Shown here: positions 51,654-61,081 of the stretch, in pieces | Position numbering within the stretch: the stretch's first letter is position 1 | Layout: the number at the start of each line of letters is the position of its first letter | NCBI GenBank assembly: GCA_041751875.1 | Contig: JBGSIC010000029.1 | Location: 460,651-524,650 of the forward strand | Reading direction: 5' to 3' | Source of the DNA: JBGSIC01 sp041751875 | Lineage (GTDB): Bacteria > Bdellovibrionota > FAC87 > UBA2466 > JACKAF01 | DNA length: 64,000 nucleotides | Program-made: the position numbers and the translations under genes | The notes under the pieces: generated by a model | Database searches by the model: none | What the model was told of the DNA's origin: nothing | Seen by the model: only the letters and a program-made list of their open reading frames with translations

Positions 51654-52519
51654 GAAAAGCGAACCTCTTTCCCTGGCTCCTTCTTTCTCCAACCCTTCTC
51701 GTCTTGGGAATGTTTGTTATTTATCCTGCAATTTATTCGGTTTGCCTAAGTCTTCAGCATGTGGATCCGTTTACGCAGCGAAGTTTTTTTGCGGGCTTCG
51801 AAAACTACACCGAGCTTTTTACTTCTTCAGAATACTGGGAAAGCGTATCCACAAGCTTTTTCTTTATGCTCTATACGGTCATCCCCTCTATTGTTTTTTC
51901 TCTATTGATAGCCCTGGCCTTGGATACCAATCCGTTCATCCGCGGTTTTTTTCGCACACTCTTTATGATGCCGGTGGCAGTTTCCACGGCAATGGCCGCG
52001 ATGCTTTGGGTGTTTCTGTACAACCCCACCGCGGGTTACCTTAACTATCTGCTAGCGGTAATCGGAATCGACGGTCCCAATTGGCTTTCTGATCCTCATT
52101 GGGCTCTAGTCGCAGTCGCAATCGCCACGATTTGGAAGGAACTCGGATTCAACATTATCTTTTTCTTGGCGGGACTCGCTGGTGTTCCCAACGAACTTCG
52201 AGAGGCCGCTACCTTGGACGGAGCGAATGCCTGGCAGCGTTTTCGCCACGTGGTACTTCCTATACTGTCGCCGACATTGTTTTTTGTCGGTGTGGTGTCG
52301 GTCATTCATTCCTTTGAGAGCTTTGGGCAGATTCATATTCTCACCAAAGGGGGGCCGGCGGGTTCCACTTCTGTTTTGGTCTACAGCCTCTACCGAGACG
52401 CATTTGAGAATTTCCGTACCGGCTACGCCTCTGCTCAAGCCGTTGTGCTTTTCGGAATTCTGTTACTGTTCACAGTTGTACAGTTTCGCGTAGCGAAAAA
52501 GCGGGTGCATTATGGATGA
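51650..52519 (+). CDS. ugpA: Sugar ABC importer permease (UgpA/MalF type)
   Basis: 289 residues with six membrane helices. The EAA loop that contacts the ATPase is ELREAATLDGANAWQRF. Starts with TTG in a TTGA overlap with the ATPase stop codon, so the two are translationally coupled. Its own end overlaps the next permease gene by 8 bp. First permease half of the importer. Confidence 0.92.
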   Translation: MRKANLFPWLLLSPTLLVLGMFVIYPAIYSVCLSLQHVDPFTQRSFFAGFENYTELFTSSEYWESVSTSFFFMLYTVIPSIVFSLLIALALDTNPFIRGFFRTLFMMPVAVSTAMAAMLWVFLYNPTAGYLNYLLAVIGIDGPNWLSDPHWALVAVAIATIWKELGFNIIFFLAGLAGVPNELREAATLDGANAWQRFRHVVLPILSPTLFFVGVVSVIHSFESFGQIHILTKGGPAGSTSVLVYSLYRDAFENFRTGYASAQAVVLFGILLLFTVVQFRVAKKRVHYG

Positions 52520-53411
52520 TACCGTGTCGCTCCCCGGGAAAAGGGTTGGAGAAATGGTAGGCGCCATCCCTACAGTTTCATGGAGTCGAATTCTTTCCAA
52601 CAAGCGATTGTGGGTGACTCTTTTCCTTTTAATTCCCGCGCTGGCTCAAATTTTTCCGATGGTTTATATGATTTCGATGTCCTTTAAGGAAGGCGTTGAA
52701 GTGTTCTCTTATCCGCCCACAGTAATGCCCAAAAGTTTGCAGTTGGGGAACTACCAAGCGGCGCTGGAAGCGGCTCCCATTGGGCGCTTTCTTTTTAATT
52801 CGATGGTAGCGGCGCTTAGCATCACGCTACTGCAAATTTTTACGGCTATTCTTGCGGCCTATGCGCTTGCCCGCATCGAGTTTCGAGGAAAACGTATTTT
52901 GTTTGTTTTGATTTTGGGAACCATGATGGTGCCCGGGGAAATCACGATTATTCCGAACTACCTCACTCTAGCGCGCTGGGGCTGGATTGATACCTACCAG
53001 GCACTTGTTGTGCCTTTTGCGGCTTCGGGTTTTGGGGTGTTTTTGCTCTACCAGTTTTTTCGCACGGTTCCCAAAGAACTTGAAGAAGCAGCCATTGTGG
53101 ATGGTGCGTCTCGATTGCGCTTTTTGTTTCAGATCATGGTGCCACTGGCTTTGCCGGCGATTATCGCGTTCGGCGTTTATGCGTTTGTAAGCGCGTGGAA
53201 TCAGTATCTGTGGCCACTGGTAGTTACCCAATCGACGGATATGCAAACCGCTCAAATCGGGCTAGGCATGTTTCGCGCCGAAAATGAGTCTAATAGCTGG
53301 GGCGTCATCATGGCGGCGACCAGCATGCTCATCGCACCGTCCTTACTATTGTTTCTCGTTACGCAAAGGCAGTTTGTTCGAGGAATTACGATGAGTGGGT
53401 TGAAAGGGTGA
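52512..53411 (+). CDS. ugpE: Sugar ABC importer permease (UgpE/MalG type)
   Basis: 299 residues; six membrane helices after a hydrophilic start. The EAA loop is ELEEAAIVDGASRLRF, and the closing RQFVRGITMSGLKG is typical of MalG-like permeases. The gene overlaps its neighbours on both sides (8 bp and 4 bp). Second permease half. Confidence 0.92.
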   Translation: MDDTVSLPGKRVGEMVGAIPTVSWSRILSNKRLWVTLFLLIPALAQIFPMVYMISMSFKEGVEVFSYPPTVMPKSLQLGNYQAALEAAPIGRFLFNSMVAALSITLLQIFTAILAAYALARIEFRGKRILFVLILGTMMVPGEITIIPNYLTLARWGWIDTYQALVVPFAASGFGVFLLYQFFRTVPKELEEAAIVDGASRLRFLFQIMVPLALPAIIAFGVYAFVSAWNQYLWPLVVTQSTDMQTAQIGLGMFRAENESNSWGVIMAATSMLIAPSLLLFLVTQRQFVRGITMSGLKG

Positions 53412-54718
53412 TGCGAGAATTATTTCTCATCGTGCTAGTTTTGGGTGCTGCCTCTCAGGCCCTAGCCATAACGGAGATCCAGTTTTGGCACTCCATGGCA
53501 GGTCCCAAAGGGAAAATTCTCGACGGTATCGTTAACGAATTCAATGCGGTCCCAGAAAACCAGGGTGTTTTTCACGTTCACCTTCAATATGTGGGGAGTT
53601 ACCCAGAAGGCATGAACAAGTTGCGCACGGCGCTTTTGGGGAAAAAGGGGCCTGCGGTTGCTCAGATTTACGACATTGGAACCCGCACGATGGTAGATTC
53701 TGGCGCGGTCGTTCCGCTCGAAGATTTCTTTGCCGACGATCCTTCGCTCTCAAAGGAAACCTTTCTGCCGCAGATTCGCGGATATTACGAAGTGGATGGA
53801 AAACTCTATTCGCTTCCCTTTGCGACTTCTAATCCCATTGTCTATTACAACGCAGAGAGTTTTAGAAAAGCAGGTATTGCAGGTGTTCCCAAGACTTTCG
53901 CGGAAATCGAAAAAGTGGCCCTACAATTATCGGATAAGAAGAAGCAACTAACAGGAATCACTTGGCCTCTAGTGGGTTGGTTTTTTGAGCAGTTTGTCGC
54001 CAGGCAAGGGCAGGATTTGTTGGATCACCACAATGGGCGGCAAGGACGAGGAGTGAGAGTAAATTACACGTCTCCCGCAGGGATCGAAGCCGTATCGTTT
54101 TGGAATCGCATGGTCAAAGCCGGATCCTTTGCGCACGTTGGGCGAGGTTGGGAACCAGCCGCGCATAATTTTTTAGCTGGTCGCTCTGCTATGCTCATCA
54201 CTTCCACAAGTGAAGTGTTCGATATCGCCAAGCAAGCACCGTTTGAAGTGAAAACGGCACCCATTCCGACAAAAGATCTCGCGGTTGCCGGAGGAACGGT
54301 AATTGGTGGCAATGCGCTTTGGATTTTGAAGAAGGAAGATAAGAACGAAGAGAAAGCGGCGTATGCCTTTGTTCGTTATATGGCTTCTCTTGCCGTACAG
54401 GAAAAGTGGCACACAAGCACTGGCTACTTCCCGATTCGACAAGATGTCGTGGAGAAGCTGGAAAAAGAAGGTTTCTACGCGAAAAACCCTTCGGCTTGGA
54501 CGGCGATTGAACAACTTCGCGCGAGTGCTCCCATCTCAGCGACCCAGGGTGCGTTGATGGCGGTCTTCCCCGAGGCACGTGAGCACATTGAATCCGCGGT
54601 GGAGAAAGTATTGGCTGGCGCGATGAGCGTTGAAGGCGCCCTCACAGAAGCCAAAGCGCGCACAGAGAAAGCCCTCGCACGCGACAACGCGATCAAAACA
54701 AGAATTGTAGGAGAATAG
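53408..54718 (+). CDS. ugpB: Extracellular solute-binding protein (UgpB-like)
   Basis: A signal peptide (residues 1-19, SQALA-I) precedes a family-1 solute-binding protein. TEIQFWHSMAGPKG near the start recalls UgpB, the glycerol-3-phosphate binder, and similar polyol/sugar binders. Periplasmic; delivers substrate to the permeases. Placed last, after the transport genes. Substrate cannot be fixed from sequence; the GH144-like glucanase upstream suggests a glucan-derived sugar as an alternative to glycerol phosphate. Confidence 0.9.
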   Translation: MMRELFLIVLVLGAASQALAITEIQFWHSMAGPKGKILDGIVNEFNAVPENQGVFHVHLQYVGSYPEGMNKLRTALLGKKGPAVAQIYDIGTRTMVDSGAVVPLEDFFADDPSLSKETFLPQIRGYYEVDGKLYSLPFATSNPIVYYNAESFRKAGIAGVPKTFAEIEKVALQLSDKKKQLTGITWPLVGWFFEQFVARQGQDLLDHHNGRQGRGVRVNYTSPAGIEAVSFWNRMVKAGSFAHVGRGWEPAAHNFLAGRSAMLITSTSEVFDIAKQAPFEVKTAPIPTKDLAVAGGTVIGGNALWILKKEDKNEEKAAYAFVRYMASLAVQEKWHTSTGYFPIRQDVVEKLEKEGFYAKNPSAWTAIEQLRASAPISATQGALMAVFPEAREHIESAVEKVLAGAMSVEGALTEAKARTEKALARDNAIKTRIVGE

Positions 54719-54719
54719 G

Positions 54720-55949
54720 TTAGCGGTGACCACGCGGGCGGGAAGAACGACTTCCTCCCGACCTTCCACCACTGCGACTGCTACTGCCACCGCGAGCGGG
54801 GCGACGTCCACCTTGTCCTTGAGGACGACGTCCTCGTGAAGCTCCGCCACCGCCACCACGTCGTGGGGGCTTCGACGAGAAGATCAAACGGTTACCGTCG
54901 CTCTCACCATCACAAACAAAGCTCAGTGCGATACCGGTTTTTCCAAACCGACCCGTGCGGCCAATGCGATGGATGTAATCCTCGCGTGAACCAGGCATAT
55001 CAAAGTTGATCACGAGTTCGATGTCTTGCACGTCAATCCCGCGACCAGCGAGATCGGTTGCGACCATGATGCGGCTCGACCCCGATCGAAAAGCTTCCAG
55101 GGCTTGTTTACGCTGTCCCTGAGACCGCCCTCCATGAAGTTTCACCACGGAAAGACCCTTCTGACCTAGGTCGCGTGCCACACGATCTGTGCGGGATTTG
55201 GTTCGCGTGAAAATCAACACCTTTCCTTCTTGAGTTTTCACTTCTTTCAAAAGCAGACCAATTTTCTTGTCCTGCGTGGTGCGAACCGCTCTTTCCGTGA
55301 CTTGCGCGGTTGGTTGGGCCACTGCCTGCATGGAAACGCGAATCGGATCTTTCAAAAGCTTGTTTGCCATGCTCGTGATATCGGCCGGCAACGTCGCTGA
55401 GAAAAGAAGCGTTTGGCGCGGACCTGAGAGGTGCTTCATGATTTGTTTAATCTGCGGGGCAAATCCCATATCCAGCATGCGATCGACTTCGTCGAGTACC
55501 AAGAAGTTCACATTTTCTAACTTCATGGTTCCTTCTTTGAGATGATCTAACAATCGGCCGGGCGTGGCGATGATGTAATCGGTTCCGCGTCGAAGTTCGC
55601 CCGACTGGCGGTGGAAAGACTCTCCTCCTACCACTAGGGTGCCGTTCACTTTCATGCCTTTCGCCATTTGGCGAAGGACCTGGTGAATCTGCGCAGCGAG
55701 TTCGCGCGTGGGTGCTAGGACAAGGGCTACCTGTCCAGGCGATCCATAAACTTTCGTCAAAAGGGGAATGCCGAAGGCTCCCGTTTTTCCGGTTCCGGTT
55801 TGGGCCGTTCCCAAAATATCTTTTCCCGCAAGGCCAGCTGGAATGGAGGCCTTTTGAATCGGCGTCGGGTGCGTGAATTGCATTTTTTCAAGCGCTTGCG
55901 ACAAGGGTTCAGGGATAGATAGGTCTTTAAAGGTTTCGAACGTATTCAA
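54720..55949 (-). CDS. rhlE: DEAD-box RNA helicase, RhlE-like, with RGG tail
   Basis: Unwinds RNA with ATP. Motifs in order: FTHPTPIQKASIP (Q motif), AQTGTGKT (49-56), PTRELAAQ, TPGRLLDHL, DEVD (153-156, in place of DEAD), SAT, and YIHRIGRTGR. From about residue 358 the tail is Gly/Arg/Ser-rich (RRGGGGGASRG and many more), typical for RNA binding. The gene has a TTG start and ends 1 bp from the convergent ugpB stop. Commonly cold-induced; a leader of more than 400 bp upstream would suit this but is shared with the divergent liv promoter. Confidence 0.93.
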   Translation of the reverse strand: MNTFETFKDLSIPEPLSQALEKMQFTHPTPIQKASIPAGLAGKDILGTAQTGTGKTGAFGIPLLTKVYGSPGQVALVLAPTRELAAQIHQVLRQMAKGMKVNGTLVVGGESFHRQSGELRRGTDYIIATPGRLLDHLKEGTMKLENVNFLVLDEVDRMLDMGFAPQIKQIMKHLSGPRQTLLFSATLPADITSMANKLLKDPIRVSMQAVAQPTAQVTERAVRTTQDKKIGLLLKEVKTQEGKVLIFTRTKSRTDRVARDLGQKGLSVVKLHGGRSQGQRKQALEAFRSGSSRIMVATDLAGRGIDVQDIELVINFDMPGSREDYIHRIGRTGRFGKTGIALSFVCDGESDGNRLIFSSKPPRRGGGGGASRGRRPQGQGGRRPARGGSSSRSGGRSGGSRSSRPRGHR

Positions 55950-56317
55950 TGTTTTTCCGTCTATATATAAGGATGAGGGCTAACTTAAAAAGCCGCAGGT
56001 CATCGGACCTAAGGAATGGCGTGCATCAATCAATGAGGTCGGTTTAACGAGTCAGTACTTCTTAGCGCAAGAGAGGGGCACGTCGATGAAAGCTCTTTCA
56101 GCCATATCGCCCTGTCGAGGCCGCGCGGTACGTATAGCAAAGCTCGCGGCTAGTTGCAAATGGGTAGAGTACAAAAGCCCAAAGACAGCCAAAGAAGGGC
56201 TCCCAACAGGCAATAGAAGAAACTAGGCATGCGGGGGTTCTACCAGGTCTTTGTTTTAATGCAAGGCGTCATGTGCGTGGCTGTGCCTAGGCCAAAAACC
56301 TTTGTAATCACGCATGA
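55950..56317. other. Intergenic leader region
   Basis: Between the divergent helicase and liv operons; no convincing gene. A 46-codon basic frame at 56086 with AGGGG upstream was considered and not accepted. The region may hold the helicase leader. Confidence 0.45.
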
Positions 56318-56346
56318 TTGACTTAGGCGCCAGCGCGCCGTATTAG
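56318..56346 (+). promoter_or_regulatory. Sigma-70-type promoter for livK operon
   Basis: TTGACT (56318-56323), a 17-bp spacer and TATTAG (56341-56346) give a near-consensus promoter whose start site would be about 56353, 60 bp before the livK ATG at 56415. The GC-rich spacer (GCGCCAGCGCGCCG) is unusual. Confidence 0.65.
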
Positions 56347-56414
56347 CATAGAGTGGGGTTCAAGTCTTACCTCTCTCCAAAAAAGACAATGGGCAAAATG
56401 GGTCGGGGGAAATT

Positions 56415-57593
56415 ATGTGGGTCTCTTCTTTTGGTCGTACCAAAATTTTCATTTCTATTCTGACTCTGTTGGCTTTTAGCGCCTGCACGAAGTCGGGCAC
56501 CTCGGATGCCAACCTTGGTATCAATCCGGGTGACGAGACCATCTCTATTGGTGAAGTGGGCTCCATGACGGGTGCCGAAGCAACGTTTGGTATGTCCACC
56601 CATAAAGGCATTGCGCTTGCGTTCAAAAAGATCAATCTGGCCGGGGGGATCAAGGGCAAGAAGCTGAAACTCATCAGTCTAGATGACCAAGGCAAGCCAG
56701 AAGAAGCAGCCACCGCCGTTACGCGCTTAATCACTCAAGATAAAGTCGCCGCGGTACTCGGTGAGGTGGCAAGTTCGCGGTCGATGGCGATGGCGCCCAT
56801 CGCGCAGAACCACAAGGTGCCTATGATCACACCTTCCTCCACGAATCCGAAAGTCACAGAGCTAGGCAACTACATTTTCCGCGTTTGTTTCATTGATCCC
56901 TTCCAGGGATACGTGATGGCAAAGTTTGCGAGTGAGAATCTCAAAGCTAAGAAGGTCGCCATTCTTCGTGATGTGAAGAACGACTACAGTGTTGGGCTTG
57001 CGGATTATTTCACCAACACCTTTAAAAAATCGGGCGGACAAATTGTTTTGGATCAGAGTTACAGCGCGGGAGATATCGACTTTAAGTCTCAGCTCACCGC
57101 CATCCGAGCCAAAAAGCCAGATGCGATCTTTGTTCCGGGCTATTACACCGAGGTAGGTCTTATCGCTCGCCAAGCACGCGAACTAGGACTCGATGTGCCG
57201 CTTCTTGGTGGCGATGGCTGGGATTCCCCGAAGCTTACCGAAATCGCTGGAACGGCTCTTAATGGATCTTTTTTCTCCAACCATTACTCGTCAGAAAATC
57301 AGGCGCCGCACATTCAGGAATTCATCAAAGAGTTTAAAGACACTTATGGTGTGGTTCCCGATGGACTTGCGGCGGCCGGTTACGATGCCGCTCGAGTGCT
57401 CGCTCAGGCAATGAATTCTGCGAAGAGCGAGAGCTCAAAAGACATTCGTGATGCAATTGCGCAGATTAAAGGGTTTGAAGGCGTGACGGGTTCGATCACC
57501 ATTGATTCGAAACGCAACGCGGTCAAGTCAGCAGTAGTGCTTAAAGTGGATGGCACTGAGTTCAAATACTTAACTGAAATTAATCCTACGTAG
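56415..57593 (+). CDS. livK: Branched-chain amino-acid-type binding lipoprotein
   Basis: A lipoprotein signal ends AFSAC (Cys24). The rest is a type-I periplasmic-binding domain (Peripla_BP_6): ISIGEVGSMTGAEATFG, GIKGKKLKLISLDDQGKPE, then VPMITPSSTNPKVT, GGDGWDSPKLTE and GYDAARVLAQAM. A GGGGGA-type ribosome site precedes the ATG. It hands an amino acid or similar solute to the LivHM permease. First gene of livKHMGF; substrate in this group ranges over branched-chain amino acids, urea and amides. Confidence 0.94.
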   Translation: MWVSSFGRTKIFISILTLLAFSACTKSGTSDANLGINPGDETISIGEVGSMTGAEATFGMSTHKGIALAFKKINLAGGIKGKKLKLISLDDQGKPEEAATAVTRLITQDKVAAVLGEVASSRSMAMAPIAQNHKVPMITPSSTNPKVTELGNYIFRVCFIDPFQGYVMAKFASENLKAKKVAILRDVKNDYSVGLADYFTNTFKKSGGQIVLDQSYSAGDIDFKSQLTAIRAKKPDAIFVPGYYTEVGLIARQARELGLDVPLLGGDGWDSPKLTEIAGTALNGSFFSNHYSSENQAPHIQEFIKEFKDTYGVVPDGLAAAGYDAARVLAQAMNSAKSESSKDIRDAIAQIKGFEGVTGSITIDSKRNAVKSAVVLKVDGTEFKYLTEINPT

Positions 57594-57600
57594 TTTTGAA

Positions 57601-58503
57601 ATGCTTGAGTTTTTTCAGCACCTCGTAAACGGGCTCTCTTTTGGGAGCATTTATGCGCTTGTGGCCTTGGGCTACACGATGGTGTTCGGCATTCTAAAAT
57701 TTATCAACTTCGCTCATGGCGAAGTCTTTATGCTGGGTGCGTTTACGGGATACTTCTTTTCCCGCGCGTTAAAGCTAGCAGAACATCCGTCGTTGGGAGC
57801 TTTGCTGATTACTTTGCTCGCGGCGATGATTGTTTGCTCCATCGTGGGCTATTTTATTGAGCGACTCGCCTACAGACCTTTGAGAAATGCTCCGCGCATC
57901 AATGTGCTAATCACAGCGATTGGCGTTTCGCTACTCTTGCAGTACGGCAGCCAAATCAGTTTTGGGGCGGATCCCAAATTTTTCCCGCAGATTTATTCGG
58001 TTCCGGTGGACTGGTCGATAGGGGAGCTCAAGGTTAACCCGTTGCAAGTGATTGTTCTGGGTATTTCTCTTTGCCTAATGATTATTCTGCACACGATTGT
58101 TTATCGCACGCGCACCGGGCGAGCGATGCGAGCGGTGAGTTTCAATACGGATTTGGCGAAGCTCATGGGAATTCCTACCAATCGGATCATCGCGATGACT
58201 TTCTTGATGGGGTCCGCATTGGCGGGAGCGGGAGGTGTTTTGGTGGGGCTCACCTATCCCAAGATTGAACCGCTCATGGGGGTACTCCCGGGGTTGAAGG
58301 CGTTTGTTGCCGCTGTTCTGGGAGGAATTGGAAGCATAGTGGGCGCGGTAGTCGGCGCCATTTTCTTAGGTTTAGCGGAAGAATTTGTTGTCGGGTACTG
58401 GGCACCGTCTTTTCGGGATGCTCTGGCTTTTGCCATTTTGATTTTAGTTCTCTTGTTTAAGCCAAATGGCTTGTTTAGTTCCAACCAAACTGAAAAAGTG
58501 TAA
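57601..58503 (+). CDS. livH: Branched-chain amino-acid ABC permease LivH
   Basis: 300 residues with eight or so membrane helices. LivH-type blocks: GSIYALVALGYTMVFGIL, FINFAHGEVFMLGAF and, near the end, GLKAFVAAVLGGIGSIVGAVVG. Starts 7 bp after livK and its stop shares one base with the livM ATG. Forms the membrane channel with LivM. Confidence 0.95.
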   Translation: MLEFFQHLVNGLSFGSIYALVALGYTMVFGILKFINFAHGEVFMLGAFTGYFFSRALKLAEHPSLGALLITLLAAMIVCSIVGYFIERLAYRPLRNAPRINVLITAIGVSLLLQYGSQISFGADPKFFPQIYSVPVDWSIGELKVNPLQVIVLGISLCLMIILHTIVYRTRTGRAMRAVSFNTDLAKLMGIPTNRIIAMTFLMGSALAGAGGVLVGLTYPKIEPLMGVLPGLKAFVAAVLGGIGSIVGAVVGAIFLGLAEEFVVGYWAPSFRDALAFAILILVLLFKPNGLFSSNQTEKV

Positions 58504-59501
58504 TGGAACACGTGGGGCGAATGAAGAATACGTTGTGGACATGGTTGGTGGGCGCATTGTGCATCGGAGTAGTGGGGTACTTTGTCGTTCCCAATCTACC
58601 TGCTTACTACGTAACTATTATTATTTACGCCGGTATTAACGTGATTCTTGCGATGAGTCTCAATCTGGTGATTGGGTTTACGGGCCAGTTTTCCATGGGG
58701 CACGCAGGATTTATGGCGGTAGGTGGCTACACGGCTGCCATGATTACCCTATACGTCTCGAGCCACTGGCCCGAGCTGCTGATGGGGACGGCGGGCACAG
58801 CCATCTTCGCGGGCGCTCTTTTGGCGGGTGGTTTACTCGCGGCTGTTTTTGGCTGGTGTGTCGGGTTGCCATCGCTGCGCTTGCGGGGTGATTACCTCGC
58901 CATTGTTACGTTGGGGTTTGGTGAGATTATTCGGGTTATTTTGCTTAACATTAGCGCTGTCGGCGGAGCGCGCGGTTTGCCGAGCATTCCGCCCCTCAGC
59001 AACTTCTACTGGGTCTACTTTTTGGCGCTGATTACGGGGTTTGTCGTTTGGCGGATCATCGAATCCGCTCGAGGGCGGGCGTTTATTTCGGTGCGCGAGG
59101 ACGAAATCGCGGCCGAAGCGATGGGCGTGAACACAACCTCGGTCAAAGTGCAGGCATTTATCATCGGCGCGTTTATGGCCGGAGTGGCGGGAGGACTTTT
59201 CGCGCACTACCTCCAATACCTCAATCCTGCTACTTTCGACTTCAACCGAAGTTTTGAAATTATCATCATGGTGGTCCTGGGAGGGCTCGGAAGCATTTCG
59301 GGTTCTGTCATTGCCGCCATCTTTCTTACCGCTGTTAAAGAAATGCTCCGTCCGTTGCAACAGTACACGGGCGTTGATTTGCGCATGGTGATTTACGCGC
59401 TTCTCCTTTTGGTGTTGATGCTTACGCGGCCGAATGGGCTCATGGGAAAACGCGAAGTCTCTTCATTCTTCCCAAAGCGCAGAAAGGCTGTGCATGAATA
59501 G
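58503..59501 (+). CDS. livM: Branched-chain amino-acid ABC permease LivM
   Basis: 332 residues; LivM-type blocks include NVILAMSLNLVIGFTGQFSMGHAGFMAVGGY, shared by all LivM, and SVREDEIAAEAMGVNTTSVKV as the ATPase-contact loop, followed by GGLGSISGS. The start shares a base with the livH stop; the end overlaps livG by 8 bp. Second half of the channel. Confidence 0.94.
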   Translation: MEHVGRMKNTLWTWLVGALCIGVVGYFVVPNLPAYYVTIIIYAGINVILAMSLNLVIGFTGQFSMGHAGFMAVGGYTAAMITLYVSSHWPELLMGTAGTAIFAGALLAGGLLAAVFGWCVGLPSLRLRGDYLAIVTLGFGEIIRVILLNISAVGGARGLPSIPPLSNFYWVYFLALITGFVVWRIIESARGRAFISVREDEIAAEAMGVNTTSVKVQAFIIGAFMAGVAGGLFAHYLQYLNPATFDFNRSFEIIIMVVLGGLGSISGSVIAAIFLTAVKEMLRPLQQYTGVDLRMVIYALLLLVLMLTRPNGLMGKREVSSFFPKRRKAVHE

Positions 59502-60273
59502 CGCTGCCTTGACCGTTACAAAGCTCAACATGCACTTCGGCGGACTAAAGGCCGTCTGCGATTTTGACATGGAAATTCCAGGTCAGAGTATCTGCGGACT
59601 GATTGGGCCAAATGGGGCCGGGAAGACCACTGTCTTTAACGTCCTGACGGGTGTTTACCGAGCGACAACAGGCGATGTGCATGCGTTTGGAAAAAGCGTA
59701 AAGGGAATGCGTGCGTACCAGATTGCTCGTCTAGGAATGGCCCGTACGTTTCAGAACATCAGGTTGTTCAAGGAAATGACCGTATCGGAAAATGTTTTGG
59801 TTTCCATTGATAACCACCCTGATTTTCCCTTACCCAATCTTTTTGCGACGATATGGCGTCCGCAGCGCGTGCTTCAGGAAGAAAATGAGAAGGTCGTCAA
59901 GGCTGCTGAAATTCTAGCTTTCTTTGGTTTGGACGGGCGTCGCGACACCCTGGCCAAGCACTTACCCTACGGCGACCAACGCCGTTTGGAGATTGCACGC
60001 GCTCTGGGAACTGGAGCCAAGATCTTATTGCTGGACGAGCCAGCGGCGGGAATGAATCCCATTGAGAAAAAGAAACTCATGCATACGATTCAGTCGGTGC
60101 GGGATCATTTTGAGATTACCATTCTGGTTATCGAGCATGACATGAAGCTTGTGATGGGAATGTGCGAAAAGATTTTTGTCCTCGACCATGGGGAGAAGAT
60201 CGCAGAAGGATCGCCAAAAGATATTCAAGCTGACAATCGCGTGATTGATGCCTACTTGGGGAAGGCAAAATGA
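59494..60273 (+). CDS. livG: Branched-chain amino-acid ABC ATPase LivG
   Basis: 259 residues. Walker A GPNGAGKTT, LivG-specific MARTFQNIRLFKEMTV, signature-type LPYGDQRRLEIARAL, Walker B ILLLDEPAAGMNP, and closing VIEHDMKLVMGMCEKI with EGSP. The ATG at 59494 overlaps the livM stop; a longer frame from 59434 lies inside livM and is not used. The signature LPYGDQ is the normal LivG form of LSGGQ. Confidence 0.95.
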   Translation: MNSAALTVTKLNMHFGGLKAVCDFDMEIPGQSICGLIGPNGAGKTTVFNVLTGVYRATTGDVHAFGKSVKGMRAYQIARLGMARTFQNIRLFKEMTVSENVLVSIDNHPDFPLPNLFATIWRPQRVLQEENEKVVKAAEILAFFGLDGRRDTLAKHLPYGDQRRLEIARALGTGAKILLLDEPAAGMNPIEKKKLMHTIQSVRDHFEITILVIEHDMKLVMGMCEKIFVLDHGEKIAEGSPKDIQADNRVIDAYLGKAK

Positions 60274-60998
60274 GTTCAGCGCAACCCCTATTACAGCTGA
60301 AGAACCTGTCCGTAAAGTACGGTGCCATTCAGGCGCTTCATAAAGTGTCGTTCGATGTATTCTCGGGCGAGATTGTCAGTCTTATCGGCGCGAACGGGGC
60401 CGGGAAAACAACAGTACTGAGAGCCATTTCAGGTTTAATTCCCGCCGAGGGAGAAATTCTTTTTAAGGGGGAAGACCTCAAGAAAGTGGACGCTTCGGAT
60501 ATCGTCAAGTTGGGCATAGCGCACGCACCGGAAGGACGGGGTATTTTCCTTAATCTAACCGTGGAAGAGAATCTCGATCTGGGCGCCTGGTCCGCGAAGA
60601 ATAGAAAGACATTGTCGCATGACATGGAACAGGCCTATTCGGTTTTTCCGAAGCTTAAGGAGCGTCGCAAGCAAAGCGCGGGGACTCTTTCGGGCGGCGA
60701 ACAGCAGATGCTCGCCATTGTCCGGGCACTCATGGCACATCCCGAACTGCTGCTCCTAGATGAGCCGAGTTTGGGGCTTGCTCCCCAAGTGATCGAAAAG
60801 ATTTTCGAAACGATTCAGCGGATTAACGGTGAGGGAATGACGGTTTTGCTGGTGGAGCAAAACGCGTATCAGGCCCTAAGTATCGCCAATCGCGGGATTG
60901 TTTTGGAAACGGGTACAACCTCCCTAAGTGGGCAGGCGGCCGATCTGTTGCGTTCGCCCCAAGTAAAAGAAGCCTATCTCGGTCTCTCCGCGTACTAA
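60270..60998 (+). CDS. livF: Branched-chain amino-acid ABC ATPase LivF
   Basis: 242 residues. Walker A GANGAGKTT, Q-loop and LivF-specific GIAHAPEGRGIFLNLTVEENL, signature LSGGEQQMLAIVRAL and Walker B LLLLDEPSLGLAP, ending LLVEQNA. ATGA overlap with livG. Pairs with LivG to power the importer. No terminator of strength seen after it; a weak 6-bp inverted repeat lies at 61001-61016. Confidence 0.95.
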   Translation: MSSAQPLLQLKNLSVKYGAIQALHKVSFDVFSGEIVSLIGANGAGKTTVLRAISGLIPAEGEILFKGEDLKKVDASDIVKLGIAHAPEGRGIFLNLTVEENLDLGAWSAKNRKTLSHDMEQAYSVFPKLKERRKQSAGTLSGGEQQMLAIVRALMAHPELLLLDEPSLGLAPQVIEKIFETIQRINGEGMTVLLVEQNAYQALSIANRGIVLETGTTSLSGQAADLLRSPQVKEAYLGLSAY

Positions 60999-61081
60999 TT
61001 CATAAGAAAACTTATGTGAACGTCGCGCCGCGGCTAGTTGATTTCATTTGCTGCTGAGGCTATGAGAAGGGCGAGGTCAAA

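Noticed and set aside
56086..56226. 46-codon plus-strand frame with AGGGG upstream
   Set aside because: Very basic, low-complexity composition and no neighbours of related function; likely chance in an intergenic leader.
61001..61016. CATAAG/CTTATG inverted repeat as liv operon terminator
   Set aside because: Weak AT stem of 6 bp with no T-run.
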